From Prauserella cavernicola (GTDB lineage Bacteria; Actinomycetota; Actinomycetes; Mycobacteriales; Pseudonocardiaceae), in contig NZ_JAENJH010000006.1 in NCBI RefSeq assembly GCF_016595675.1, forward strand, positions 310,001 to 374,000: a stretch of DNA of 64,000 nucleotides, given 5' to 3'. Shown piece by piece: positions 41,198-49,864 of this stretch. Below the pieces are notes generated by a model. It was not told the DNA's origin. It saw only the letters and a list, made by a program, of their open reading frames with translations, and did no database searches. Made by a program: the position numbers and the translations under genes. The first letter of the stretch is position 1; every line of letters begins with the position of its first letter.

Positions 41198-42229
41198 GTG
41201 CTCGCTTACCGGATGGCGGGCTCCGGGCGCGCCGAGCTCGTGGACCACGAGAGTCCCGAACCGGGGCCCGGCGAGGTGCGGCTGGACGTTCTCGCGGCCG
41301 GTGTCTGCCACTCCGATCTCGCGGTGCTGGCCGGCGGGGTGTCGCGAGCGTGGGCGCTGCCGTTCACCCTGGGACACGAGATCTGCGGACGGGTCGCCGT
41401 CCTGGGGTCCGATGTGGAGGGTGTCGATGTCGGAGACCAGGTGGTGGTGCACGCCCCCTACGGCTGCGGCCGGTGTCGGCGGTGCGAGCGTGGCCAGACC
41501 AACTACTGCGACGACCGCGACCGCTTGCCGGCGGCGGGAATCGGGCTCGGTGTGGACGGCGGCATGGCCGACTCGGTCGTCGTCGGCGCCGAGCGTCTCG
41601 TGTCCGCGTCCGGGGTGGATCCCGTGGTCGCCGCGACGCTCACCGACGCCGGGCTGACGTCGTTCCACGCCATCGAGGGGTGCCGGGACCTGCTGACCGA
41701 GCCTGATGCCGTGGTCGTGGTCATCGGCGTCGGGGGTTTGGGGCATCTGGCGATCGGCATCCTGCGGGCGTGCTACGGGGTTCAGGTCGTGGCGGTGGAC
41801 ACCCGGGATGCCGCGTTGGAGCTGGCCGGAGAATGCGGTGCCGATGTGGCGGTCGGACCCGGAGGCGCTGCCGCCGCCGTGACGGCCGTGGCGGGCGGAC
41901 GTGGTGCCGATGTGGTGTTCGACTTCGCCGGCGCGCAGAGCAGCCTGGAGCTGGCGACCGCTGTGCTGCGCACGGCGGGTGAGCTCGTGGTGGTCGGCAG
42001 CGGTGGCGGCGTCCTGAGGGTGGCGAAGCCGGGAGTGCTGCCGGCCGGAATCCGCCTGCGGTTGCCGTTCTGGGGCTCGCGTACGGAGCTGAGCGGGGTC
42101 GTCGAACTGGCCCGGCAGGGAGCGCTGCGGCCGAGGACCACGACGTTCCCGCTGACGGAGGCCGACCGTGCTTTCGCCGAGCTGCGCGACGGAAAGCTGG
42201 TCGGCCGGGCGGTGCTGGTTCCGCGCTGA
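41198..42229 (+). CDS. Zinc-dependent alcohol dehydrogenase (MDR family)
   Basis: This 343-residue enzyme has the catalytic-zinc cysteine in GVCHSDLAVLAGG, the His-Glu of LGHEICGRV and a structural-zinc lobe with four Cys in CGRCRRCERGQTNYC. It also has the cofactor motif IGVGGLGHLAIG with an Asp after beta-2, suggesting NAD(H). It oxidises an alcohol to an aldehyde or ketone. GTG at 41198 follows AAAGGAGAC. It is the second gene of the two-gene operon behind operator site 1. The stop codon lies inside a hairpin shared with the opposing SDR gene. Confidence 0.92.
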   Translation: MLAYRMAGSGRAELVDHESPEPGPGEVRLDVLAAGVCHSDLAVLAGGVSRAWALPFTLGHEICGRVAVLGSDVEGVDVGDQVVVHAPYGCGRCRRCERGQTNYCDDRDRLPAAGIGLGVDGGMADSVVVGAERLVSASGVDPVVAATLTDAGLTSFHAIEGCRDLLTEPDAVVVVIGVGGLGHLAIGILRACYGVQVVAVDTRDAALELAGECGADVAVGPGGAAAAVTAVAGGRGADVVFDFAGAQSSLELATAVLRTAGELVVVGSGGGVLRVAKPGVLPAGIRLRLPFWGSRTELSGVVELARQGALRPRTTTFPLTEADRAFAELRDGKLVGRAVLVPR

Positions 42230-42251
42230 GCCGGTGTTTCCGGCTCAGCGC
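42223..42251. terminator. Hairpin overlapping both convergent stop codons
   Basis: A perfect 12-bp stem pairs 42223-42234 with 42240-42251 around TGTTT. Both stop codons (TGA at 42227 and TCA at 42245) lie within the arms. It fits a compact bidirectional terminator. Confidence 0.65.
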
Positions 42252-42994
42252 GCGGACCAGCCGCCGTCGACGAAGATCTCCGACCCCGTGGTGTAGCCGG
42301 AGTCGTCGCACGCGAGGAACGCGACGGCGGCGGCGACCTCCTCGGGGCGCCCGAGCCGGCCCATCGGGGTGTTGGCCAGCATCGCCGTGTGCCGTTCGGT
42401 GCCGCCGAAGCGCTCGAGCAGTGGGGCCGTGCCGATGAACGCGGGGACCACCGCGTTCACCCGCACTCCGTGGGCGGCCCAGTGCAGCGCGGCGTTCATC
42501 GTCATCGAGCGCACCGCACCTTTCGCGGCGGCGTAGGAGAAACTGTTGGCCAGACCGCCTGACGCCCCGAGGATCGACGCGATGTTGACGATCGCGCCGC
42601 CACCGCCCGCCTCGATGACCGGCCCGACGTGCTTCATGCCCAGCCAGGTACCGAGCTGGTCGATGTCGACGACCTGGTCCCAGCGCTCCCGTGTCTCGGT
42701 CTCGACCGTTCCCAGGCTCCCGACGCCCGCGTTGTTCACCAGCGCGTGCACCGAGCCCCACGCGTCCTGGACCTCGGCCACGGCGTGGCTCCACGCGTCC
42801 TCGTCGGTGACGTCGAGAGCGATCGCGATCGTGGTGCCGCCGAGTCGCGCGGCCAGTGCGCCGCAGGCGTCCACGTCGACGTCGGTGAGCGCCACCGAGG
42901 CTCCCTCGGCGACGAGCCGCTGCGCGATCGCCGTGCCGAGTCCGCCGGTGGCTCCCGTGAGGATGACGTGGCGATCGTCGAGTCGTCGTGACAT
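42245..42994 (-). CDS. Classical short-chain dehydrogenase/reductase
   Basis: This 249-residue SDR has LTGATGGLGTAIAQRLV with an Asp after beta-2 (LTDVD), which favours NAD(H). It also has VNNAGVG, the serine segment IVNIASILG, and YAAAKGAVRSM with the catalytic pair. It is the third gene of a leftward operon after the transporter and a second SDR, 26 bp from the latter. It probably oxidises a ring or side-chain hydroxyl of the cluster substrate. ATG at 42994 is the start. Confidence 0.9.
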   Translation of the reverse strand: MSRRLDDRHVILTGATGGLGTAIAQRLVAEGASVALTDVDVDACGALAARLGGTTIAIALDVTDEDAWSHAVAEVQDAWGSVHALVNNAGVGSLGTVETETRERWDQVVDIDQLGTWLGMKHVGPVIEAGGGGAIVNIASILGASGGLANSFSYAAAKGAVRSMTMNAALHWAAHGVRVNAVVPAFIGTAPLLERFGGTERHTAMLANTPMGRLGRPEEVAAAVAFLACDDSGYTTGSEIFVDGGWSAR

Positions 42995-43020
42995 CTCGTT
43001 CGGTGCTCCGTTCGTCCTGA

Positions 43021-43788
43021 TCAGACCGCGGTGTAGCCACCGTCGACGGGAATCCCGGCTCCGGTGACGAAGGAAGCGTTGTCGGACAACAAGAACGCCA
43101 CCGCGGTGGCGATCTCTCCCGGTGCCGCCGCACGGGTGAGCGGGGCGCTCACCCTGCCCGCGATGCCGGTGCGCGGACTGGGCCGCAGTCCCTGACCATC
43201 AGCCGCACTGTTCTCGGCGAGGTTGGTGGCCACGTATCCCGGGCACACGCAGTTCAGCCGGATGCCCCGGTCCGCGTACTCCGCGGCGAGGCTGCGGGTC
43301 AGTGCCAGCACACCGCCCTTGGTCGCGTCGTAGGCGGCCGAGCGGCCCGCCGCCACCATGGCGCCCACCGAGCCGACGGTGACGACCGCCCCGGCCGTGG
43401 CGTCGAGAAGATGCGGCAGCGCCGCCTGGATGCTCAGGAAGGTTCCCGTGAGGTTCACGTCGACCAGCCGTTGCCAGGTCGCCAGGGGCATCTCGTCCGA
43501 CGGGGTACCGTCGGTGACTCCCGCGCAGGTGACGAGTCCGTCGATCCCGCCCAGCCCCGTCGCTGCACCGGTGAATGCGGACTCGACCGCGGCGGCGTTC
43601 GCGACGTCGCAGTGCAGCGGCAGGACGGGATGCCGCTGCCCTGCGCTCGACTCGAACTCGGGGCGGCGCACGTCCAGCGCGGCGACGTGCGCACCGCGGG
43701 CGGTGAGCAGTTCCGCGACGGCGCGCCCGATCCCGCTCCCGGCGCCGGTGACGACGATGCGACGGTCCGCGACCTGATCCGGGCTCAC
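43021..43788 (-). CDS. Classical short-chain dehydrogenase/reductase
   Basis: This 255-residue SDR has VTGAGSGIGRAVAELLT with Asp after beta-2 (ALDVR), VTCAGVT in place of NNAG, VVTVGSVGAM and the catalytic YDATKGGVLAL. GTG at 43788 overlaps the transporter stop as GTGA, so the two are coupled. The longest open frame extends upstream into the transporter, which is not real. Substrate is unknown; together with the neighbouring SDR it suggests two alcohol oxidations after uptake. Confidence 0.9.
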   Translation of the reverse strand: MSPDQVADRRIVVTGAGSGIGRAVAELLTARGAHVAALDVRRPEFESSAGQRHPVLPLHCDVANAAAVESAFTGAATGLGGIDGLVTCAGVTDGTPSDEMPLATWQRLVDVNLTGTFLSIQAALPHLLDATAGAVVTVGSVGAMVAAGRSAAYDATKGGVLALTRSLAAEYADRGIRLNCVCPGYVATNLAENSAADGQGLRPSPRTGIAGRVSAPLTRAAAPGEIATAVAFLLSDNASFVTGAGIPVDGGYTAV

Positions 43789-45131
43789 GACTCGGCCTGC
43801 GCGACGGGACCGGTCACCCGGCTCACCTTCGACGCCGGTCCGTCGTCCAGATCCACGGACCGGGTTTCGCTCATGGTCGCCACCACGGCCAGTCCGATGG
43901 CCGCGGCGACGATGATGTAGAACGCCGGCGCCATCGTGATGCCGGTGACGGCGACGAGCCAGGTCGAGATCAACGAGACGAGCCCCGAGCCGAGGACGCC
44001 ACCGATGTTGAAGCCGAGCGAGACGCCGGTGTAGCGCACCCGCGTCGGGAACAGTTCGGAGTACTGCGCGTACACCACTCCCTGCTGGACGCTGAACGGA
44101 AGGTTCAGGATCAGCGCCGCGCCGATGGCGAGTGCGAGCGAACCCTGTTGCATGGCCCAGAAACACGGAATGGCGAGTACGACGAACGTGATCATGCTGC
44201 CGGCGAGGATCCGCCGTCGCCCGAACCGGTCGCTCATCGCGCCGGCCAACGGGGTGAGCGCGAGCGGGACCAGCACGATGAACACGACCAGCCAGAGCGC
44301 TCCGGTCAACGGGTACTCCAGCACCGCCGACAGGTGGACGAGGATGTAGACCGACGCGATGCCGCCGGTGGTCATCGTCGAGTAGGCGATGGCCACGATC
44401 CGCAGCACGCTGGCCTTGTGCGTGCGGACGACCTCCTTGACCGGTGCCTGGGCGGGCGCGTTCTCCTCGACCATCTGCAGGAACAGCGGCGAGTCCTCCA
44501 CCCGCATCCGGTACAGGACCGCGCCGGCGAGCAGCGGTGCGGCGATGAGGAACGGCACCCGCCAGCCCCAGGCGCTCATCTGCTCGGCGGTGAGCAGCGA
44601 GCTCAGCGTCCCGACGGTGGCGGCCGCGCCCGCGAGCCCGAGGGAGATTCCGACCGAGGTGGCCGAGCCGAACAGGCCACGCCTGCGCGAGGGAGCCGAC
44701 TCCGTGGACAGCGACGTCGCTCCGCCGATCTCGCCGCCCGCCGAGAATCCCTGCAGGATGCGCAGGAGGGTCAACAGGATCGGGGCCGAGACACCGATCG
44801 AGGCGTAGGTGGGCAGGAGCCCGGTGAGCGTGGTCGCCACGCCCATGACCAGCACGGTCGCCAGCAGCACGGTCTTGCGGCCGTGCCGGTCGCCGAGCCT
44901 GCCGAAGAACAGACCGCCCAGCGGCCGGGCGAGGAACCCGCTCGCGACCACGCCGAGCGTGCCGAGCAGGCCGACCAGTCCGTCCTGGCCTGGGAAGAAC
45001 AGGGGAGCGAGCACGACCGCGAGATAGCCGTAGATCGCGAAGTCGTAGTACTCGATGGCCGTACCGACCGCGGCGGCCAGGCTCGCCCGGCGAGCGACTC
45101 GATCCCGTTCGGGCAGCGCTTGTGTCGACAT
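43785..45131 (-). CDS. MHS-type MFS transporter
   Basis: This 448-residue permease has 12 predicted helices and the MHS subgroup signature: AIEYYDFAIYGYLA near residue 25, RPLGGLFFGRLGDRHGRK after TM2 and LRILQGFSAGGEIGGA near TM4. MHS proteins are proton symporters for organic acids such as shikimate, ketoglutarate or proline-like compounds. It leads the operon with two SDRs, and operator site 2 lies 72 bp before its ATG at 45131. Uptake of a carboxylated substrate of the cluster is the likely role. Confidence 0.92.
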   Translation of the reverse strand: MSTQALPERDRVARRASLAAAVGTAIEYYDFAIYGYLAVVLAPLFFPGQDGLVGLLGTLGVVASGFLARPLGGLFFGRLGDRHGRKTVLLATVLVMGVATTLTGLLPTYASIGVSAPILLTLLRILQGFSAGGEIGGATSLSTESAPSRRRGLFGSATSVGISLGLAGAAATVGTLSSLLTAEQMSAWGWRVPFLIAAPLLAGAVLYRMRVEDSPLFLQMVEENAPAQAPVKEVVRTHKASVLRIVAIAYSTMTTGGIASVYILVHLSAVLEYPLTGALWLVVFIVLVPLALTPLAGAMSDRFGRRRILAGSMITFVVLAIPCFWAMQQGSLALAIGAALILNLPFSVQQGVVYAQYSELFPTRVRYTGVSLGFNIGGVLGSGLVSLISTWLVAVTGITMAPAFYIIVAAAIGLAVVATMSETRSVDLDDGPASKVSRVTGPVAQAES

Positions 45132-45202
45132 CGGCGCTCCTTTGCGCGTCAGGAGGACGGCCGTGAGGCCAGCGAACTAGCAGGGTGAAGACTAAGCACG
45201 AA

Positions 45203-45217
45203 CCGATCTCAGTTCAA
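45203..45217 (-). promoter_or_regulatory. Acyl-CoA-cluster operator, site 2
   Basis: On the minus strand this reads TTGAACTGAGATCGG. It faces the transporter operon. The flanking GAACTGAGATCGGTTCG matches site 3 at all but one base. Confidence 0.7.
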
Positions 45218-45246
45218 GTTGCTGGCGGAAAACCTTGACGGCGAGA

Positions 45247-45261
45247 CCGAACTGAGATTGG
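45247..45261 (+). promoter_or_regulatory. Acyl-CoA-cluster operator, site 3
   Basis: CCGAACTGAGATTGG lies only nine bases before the ATG of the nitroreductase gene at 45271. Together with site 2 it lies in the 139-bp divergent gap, which suggests control of both directions. Confidence 0.7.
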
Positions 45262-45270
45262 TTCGCTCGC

Positions 45271-45972
45271 ATGGACATCGACGAGACACTGGCGACGACG
45301 AGGGCCGTGCGCCGCAGGCTGGACCCGAGCAGGCCGGTCCCGATCGAGCTCATCCGCGACTGCGTCGAGCTGGCCGTGCAGGCGCCCGCCGGATCGAACG
45401 TGGCGCGCACGCGGTTCGTCGTCGTGCGCGAGCCGGCACTGCGACGTGGACTGGCGGAGCTGTACTCCGAGGTCTACCGCGGTACGTACGTCGGCTCGGC
45501 CGGCTACATCGGGAATGTGCGCCGCGACGACCCGGCCGCGGCGCGAGCGCAGGAGCGGACGGCTCGCTCGGCCGACGCGCTCGAGCGGGCGCTGCACGAG
45601 GTCGACACGATCGTCCTCGCCTGCCTGGACGGCACGCGGCTCGACGGCGTCTCGGCGATGGCGAGCGCGTCGATGCTCGGCGGCGTGCTGCCCGCGATGT
45701 GGAGCTTCATGCTCGCCGCCCGCGCCCGAGGGCTCGGAACCTGCTGGACGACGATGCACCTCGCCAAGGAGCGGGAGGCCGCCGAGCTGCTGGGTATCCC
45801 GTTCGACGAGGTGCAGCAGGTGTGCCTGACCCCGCTGGCTTTCACGGTGGGGGACCGGTTCGGCAGGGCGCGGCGACCTGCCGTCGACGAGGTCGTGCAC
45901 TGGGACCGCTGGGATCCGGGTCTGCCGCGCGCCGGGCGCCTCGCCGGCATCGTCGCCGAACCGGGGTCTTGA
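45271..45972 (+). CDS. Nitroreductase-family flavoprotein
   Basis: This 233-residue FMN enzyme has the N-terminal TTRAVRRRLDP, the FMN segment APAGSNVARTRFVVV, and the conserved SMLGGVLPAMWSFMLAARARGLGTCW. The family reduces nitro groups, enones or quinones with NAD(P)H, and some members act in ring degradation. No Shine-Dalgarno precedes the ATG at 45271, and operator site 3 ends nine bases upstream, so the transcript may be leaderless. It stands alone on its strand before the enoyl-CoA hydratase operon, 67 bp away. Confidence 0.88.
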   Translation: MDIDETLATTRAVRRRLDPSRPVPIELIRDCVELAVQAPAGSNVARTRFVVVREPALRRGLAELYSEVYRGTYVGSAGYIGNVRRDDPAAARAQERTARSADALERALHEVDTIVLACLDGTRLDGVSAMASASMLGGVLPAMWSFMLAARARGLGTCWTTMHLAKEREAAELLGIPFDEVQQVCLTPLAFTVGDRFGRARRPAVDEVVHWDRWDPGLPRAGRLAGIVAEPGS

Positions 45973-46002
45973 CAGCGGCGAGGGCTCGCGAACATTATCA
46001 AG

Positions 46003-46017
46003 TCGAATTCAGTTCAG
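46003..46017 (-). promoter_or_regulatory. Acyl-CoA-cluster operator, site 4
   Basis: On the minus strand this reads CTGAACTGAATTCGA. It lies 22 bp before the enoyl-CoA hydratase ATG. A longer match, AGTCGANTTCAGTTCAG, is shared with site 1. Confidence 0.7.
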
Positions 46018-46039
46018 TTCAGCGTGGTTCGGAGGACTC

Positions 46040-46828
46040 ATGGCAGTCGAAGACGACATCCAGTTCGAGCGGGACGGTCACGTTGCGCGCATCTGGTTCA
46101 ACCGGCCGCACAAGCGGAACTGCATCACCGTGCCGATGCTCCACCGGCTCGACGAGATCATCACCGAGATCGAGGCGGACGCGAACCTGCGCGTCGTGGT
46201 CGTCCGTGGCAGGGAGAACACGTTCTCCTCCGGCTTCGACCTCGACAGCCTGCAGTCCGACTTCATCGGCACCAGCACCGCGATGGACGTCGCGGTGGTG
46301 TCGGCGAAGGTCTGCGACCGCCTCTACAACATGTCCAAGCCGTCGGTCGCCGTGCTCGAGGGCTACGTCACCGCGGGCGGCTTCGAGGTCATGATCTCCT
46401 GCGACTTCGCGATCGCCGACGAGACAGCGAAGATCGGTGACTTCCACATTCGCCGGGCACTGTTCGGTGGTGCGGGGCCGATCTACCGGCTGCCGAGGAT
46501 GCTGGGCGTGCGCAAGACCAAGGAGCTGATGCTCACCGGCAAGCTGCTCAGCGGCACGGAGGCCGCGGAGTTCGACCTGGTCAACGCCAGCGCTCCCGCC
46601 GACGAGCTGGACGCGACCGTCGAGGAGTTCATCAGCCACCTCACGGACAAGAGCCCGTTCCAGATGAAGCTCACGAAGATGGCCGTCGATCGCGGGCTCG
46701 ACGCCGACATCGCCTCGTTGATGGTGCTCGAACACCTCGCGGTGGGCGTGACGCTGAACTCGGAGGACGCGGCGGAGGGTGTCGCGGCGTTCCTCGAGAA
46801 GCGCGATCCGAAGTGGACCGGTCGCTGA
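46040..46828 (+). CDS. Enoyl-CoA hydratase/isomerase
   Basis: This 262-residue crotonase-fold enzyme has the oxyanion motif ENTFSSGFDLDSL and the second oxyanion segment LEGYVTAGGFEVMISCDFA, then FHIRRALFGGAGPIYRLPR. The usual catalytic Glu pair is not fully clear: the second site reads GGAGPIYR, so it could be an isomerase or a hydrolase-like member. GGAGGACTC precedes the ATG at 46040. It heads the long operon that runs to 54635 and carries operator site 4. It should act on an enoyl-CoA intermediate of the cluster. Confidence 0.9.
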   Translation: MAVEDDIQFERDGHVARIWFNRPHKRNCITVPMLHRLDEIITEIEADANLRVVVVRGRENTFSSGFDLDSLQSDFIGTSTAMDVAVVSAKVCDRLYNMSKPSVAVLEGYVTAGGFEVMISCDFAIADETAKIGDFHIRRALFGGAGPIYRLPRMLGVRKTKELMLTGKLLSGTEAAEFDLVNASAPADELDATVEEFISHLTDKSPFQMKLTKMAVDRGLDADIASLMVLEHLAVGVTLNSEDAAEGVAAFLEKRDPKWTGR

Positions 46829-46854
46829 TCCCTCGGTGCGGGTGAAGGAGTGAC

Positions 46855-47874
46855 ATGAGCCGAGCCACGGCACACGCTGATGCCGACGGCGCGCTCGCGA
46901 CGCGAGTGCGGCGGGCGCTGCCCGTCCGGGACGCCGGAGCGCTGAGCGTGCTGGAAGGCGGCCGGTCCGGGTTGACCTACCTGATCCGGGCCGGTGAGCT
47001 CGGTTTCGTGGTGAAGGCCGTTCCTCCCGGGCGGCCCGCGACCGGGCGCAACGACGTGCTGCGTCAGGCCCACGTACTGTCCGCGTTGGACGGACACGGA
47101 CTGCCCGTTCCGGCCGTGATCGCCCACGAGACTGCCGAGCCCGCCTGGTTCGCGATGAGCTTCGCGGCGGGTGATGCCACGGAGCCGGTGCTCGACGTCG
47201 AGGGCACGATCGCCCCCGCGCTCGCGCGGTCCCGCATGCTGGCCGCCGCGCGGGTGCTCGGCGCGCTGCACGCGGTGCCCGTGGAGCGGGTGGCGGCCGG
47301 TGTCGGCGCGGCGGGTGGTGCCGCGCCCGATCCGGCGGATCCCGCCGACGAGCTCGACCGGTGGACCAGGACGATGCGTGCGGTACCACGGGAGCTCCGG
47401 CCCGGTTCGGAGGAGCTGCTCGCCGCACTGGCCGCGTCGGTTCCGGCCTCGGTGGCCCCGGTGTTGCTGCACGGCGACTTCCGGCTCGGGAACCTGTTGT
47501 GCGAGGGCGAGACTCCCACGGCACTGATCGACTGGGAGATCTGGAGCGTCGGTGACCCGCGGGTCGATCTCGGCTGGTTCGGTGTGTTCACCGACGGTCG
47601 CCTGTTCCCGGGCACGGGCAGGGTCGTCGACGGGCTGCCCGGCGAGGACGAACTCGTCGAGGTCTACCGGCTGGCGCGCGGCGAGTCCGGGGGCACGGAC
47701 GCCGACTACACCTGGTTCCGTGCGCTCGGCCGCATGAAGATGGCCGCGATCATGGGGCACAACCTGCGCAGGCACCGCGAGGGCAGGCACCACGATCCCG
47801 TGCAGGAGGAGCTGCCGCCCACCATCGCGGCTCTGATCGCCGACGCGCAGCGCCTGATGGGTCCTGCCCGATGA
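46855..47874 (+). CDS. APH-type kinase of acyl-CoA catabolism (ACAD10/LvaA-like)
   Basis: This 339-residue protein has the aminoglycoside-phosphotransferase/choline-kinase fold. The ATP-side lysine is in LGFVVKAVPPG, the catalytic loop is LLHGDFRLGNLL and the Mg motif is LIDWEIWSVGDPRVDLGW. Homologues occur with acyl-CoA dehydrogenases (ACAD10/11, FadE36 neighbours). In levulinate degradation such a kinase phosphorylates 4-hydroxyacyl-CoA. It is therefore unlikely to confer antibiotic resistance. It sits between the enoyl-CoA hydratase and an SDR, and overlaps the latter at an ATGA junction. Confidence 0.88.
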   Translation: MSRATAHADADGALATRVRRALPVRDAGALSVLEGGRSGLTYLIRAGELGFVVKAVPPGRPATGRNDVLRQAHVLSALDGHGLPVPAVIAHETAEPAWFAMSFAAGDATEPVLDVEGTIAPALARSRMLAAARVLGALHAVPVERVAAGVGAAGGAAPDPADPADELDRWTRTMRAVPRELRPGSEELLAALAASVPASVAPVLLHGDFRLGNLLCEGETPTALIDWEIWSVGDPRVDLGWFGVFTDGRLFPGTGRVVDGLPGEDELVEVYRLARGESGGTDADYTWFRALGRMKMAAIMGHNLRRHREGRHHDPVQEELPPTIAALIADAQRLMGPAR

Positions 47875-48638
47875 CCGCCCCCTCGCCCGCGGAGGTCTTC
47901 GACCTGACGGGACGCACGGCTCTGGTCACCGGCGCTTCCTCCGGGCTGGGCAACCGGTTCGCCCGTGTGCTGGCCGCGGCCGGTGCCACCGTGTGGGCGT
48001 CGGCTCGCCGGAAGGACCGGCTGGAGGAGCTCGCGGCCGAGGTCGAGGGCGTGCGCCCCGTCCGGTGCGACGTCGCCTCCGAGTCCGACCGGGCCGCGCT
48101 CGTCGACCACGTGGTGTCGGAGACCGGGCCGCTCGACGTGCTGATCAACAACGCGGGCACCGCCAGCAAGGCGAAGCCGCACGAGGAGAGTTCCGCCGCG
48201 TTCACCGAGGTGTTGGAGACGAACCTGGTCGCGCCGTTCCACCTGGCACAGCTTGTGGCCGGCGTGGCGGAGGGACGCGCCGTGTCGATCGTGAACGTCA
48301 GCTCGATCGTCGGCGTGGTCTCCACCGCTCCCCGGGGCGGCGCGGGCTACGCGGCGGGCAAATCCGGCCTGATCGGGCTCACCCGTCAGCTCGCCGGTCA
48401 CTGGGGACGCAACGGGGTCCGGGTCAACGCGCTCGCACCCGGCTGGTTCCGCACGGAGATGAACGACGCGATGTTCGAGGACGACGCGTCGGTGCGGTGG
48501 ATCGAGCGCAACACGATGCTGCGCCGCTCTGGCGACCAGAGCGAGCTCGACGGCGCGCTGCTGTTCCTGGCCTCGGCGGCGTCGACCTACTGCACGGGAC
48601 AGGTGCTGGCGATCGACGGAGGGTGGACGGCCCGATGA
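47871..48638 (+). CDS. Short-chain dehydrogenase/reductase
   Basis: This 255-residue SDR has VTGASSGLGNRFARVLA followed by SARRKDRL, with Arg at the end of beta-2, which suggests NADP(H). It also has INNAGTA, VNVSSIVGVV and YAAGKSGLIGL. Being coupled to the kinase, it could supply or remove a 4-hydroxyacyl group, as LvaD does, though that is inference. The ATG overlaps the kinase stop and its own stop overlaps the next start, so the chain is tightly coupled. Confidence 0.9.
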   Translation: MTAPSPAEVFDLTGRTALVTGASSGLGNRFARVLAAAGATVWASARRKDRLEELAAEVEGVRPVRCDVASESDRAALVDHVVSETGPLDVLINNAGTASKAKPHEESSAAFTEVLETNLVAPFHLAQLVAGVAEGRAVSIVNVSSIVGVVSTAPRGGAGYAAGKSGLIGLTRQLAGHWGRNGVRVNALAPGWFRTEMNDAMFEDDASVRWIERNTMLRRSGDQSELDGALLFLASAASTYCTGQVLAIDGGWTAR

Positions 48639-49864
48639 GCGACGTGTCCGAGGCCGAGCTGACCGCGTTCGCCGACACGGCCCGCGCGTGGCTGGCCGGA
48701 CGGCTTCCGCCCCGTGCCGACGACGCGGGCCGGTCCGTGGCCGTGTTCCACGACCTGCCGTTCGACGAGGAACGTGCTCTGCTCGCCCGCATCCAGCACT
48801 GGTTGCGCACCAGGTTCGACGCGGGCTACGGCGCGCTGTCCTGGCCGGAGGAGTACGGCGGCGCCGGACTGTCGGAGCTGCACGAGGAAGTCTTCGCCGG
48901 AGTCGAGCGCGAGTTCGAGACGCCGGGCAGGCACGAGCTGACATCGGTGAGCACCGCGCTGATCGCCCCGACCGTGCAGCTGTTCGGCACCGCCCGGCAA
49001 CGGGAGCGGCTGGTCCGGCCGCTGCTGCGCGGAGACGAGCTGGCCTGTCAGCTCTTCTCCGAGCCGGGAGCCGGATCGGACCTGGCGGGGCTCGGCACGC
49101 GCGCGGTGCGGGACGGCGACGGCTGGATCGTCACCGGCCAGAAGGTGTGGAGCTCCGGTGCGCAGTTCGCGGGGTGGGGTGAACTGATCACCAGGACGGA
49201 CCCGGACCTGCCGAAGCACAAGGGACTGACCGCGTTCCTGCTGCCGATGGACACTCCCGGTGTGGAGGTGCGGCCGCTGCGGCAGATGTCGGGCGGGTCG
49301 TCGTTCTGCGAGGTCTTTCTCGACGACGTGCGGATTCCCGACTCGCTGCGGCTGGGCGAGGTCGGCGGTGGCTGGTCGGTGACGCTCGCGACGCTGGGCT
49401 TCGAGCGAGGGCATTCGGGAGCCGAGGTGGACCTGGGCGGCGGCTACGCGCAGCTGGCCGAGGATGCGCGCAGGCTCGGCCGTACCCACGATCCCGAGGT
49501 GCGCAGGCTGCTGGCCGAGGTGTGGGTGGCCGAGCAGGTCGCCACGATCTCCGCCCAGCGCGACCGTGAGGCCCGGCGGGCGGGCGACCAGCCGGGGCCG
49601 CTGGGGTCGCTGCGCAAACTCGCGTGGGCGCAGCGGCTGAAGCTCGTGTCGGAGGCCGCGGCGGTCGTGCTGGGCCCACGGCTGATCGCCGACGCCGCTG
49701 ACGGCGGTTGGCGGTGGACCGAGCACTACCTCGGGGCGCCGGGGTATCGCATCGCGGGGGGCTCGGACGAGGTCCAGCGCACGATCATCGCGGAGCGCCT
49801 GCTCGGCCTTCCGCCGGAACCGCGCGCCGACCGCGGCGTGGCGTGGAAGGACATCCCGAGATGA
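48635..49864 (+). CDS. Acyl-CoA dehydrogenase
   Basis: This 409-residue flavoprotein has the ACAD order: helical N-terminus, FSEPGAGSDLAGLGTRAV near residue 135, the beta domain with FCEVFLDDVRIPD, and a C-terminal GGSDEVQRTIIAERLLGLP. It should introduce a 2,3-double bond in an acyl-CoA, passing electrons to ETF. ATG at 48635 overlaps the preceding SDR stop; the stop overlaps the next SDR start. It is one of three ACAD genes here. Sequence does not show whether it works alone or as part of a mixed complex. Confidence 0.93.
   Translation: MSDVSEAELTAFADTARAWLAGRLPPRADDAGRSVAVFHDLPFDEERALLARIQHWLRTRFDAGYGALSWPEEYGGAGLSELHEEVFAGVEREFETPGRHELTSVSTALIAPTVQLFGTARQRERLVRPLLRGDELACQLFSEPGAGSDLAGLGTRAVRDGDGWIVTGQKVWSSGAQFAGWGELITRTDPDLPKHKGLTAFLLPMDTPGVEVRPLRQMSGGSSFCEVFLDDVRIPDSLRLGEVGGGWSVTLATLGFERGHSGAEVDLGGGYAQLAEDARRLGRTHDPEVRRLLAEVWVAEQVATISAQRDREARRAGDQPGPLGSLRKLAWAQRLKLVSEAAAVVLGPRLIADAADGGWRWTEHYLGAPGYRIAGGSDEVQRTIIAERLLGLPPEPRADRGVAWKDIPR

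Noticed and set aside
46855-47874. Aminoglycoside resistance gene
   Set aside because: The kinase lies inside an acyl-CoA operon with overlapping genes and an ACAD10/11-type partner, so an acyl-CoA role is far more likely.
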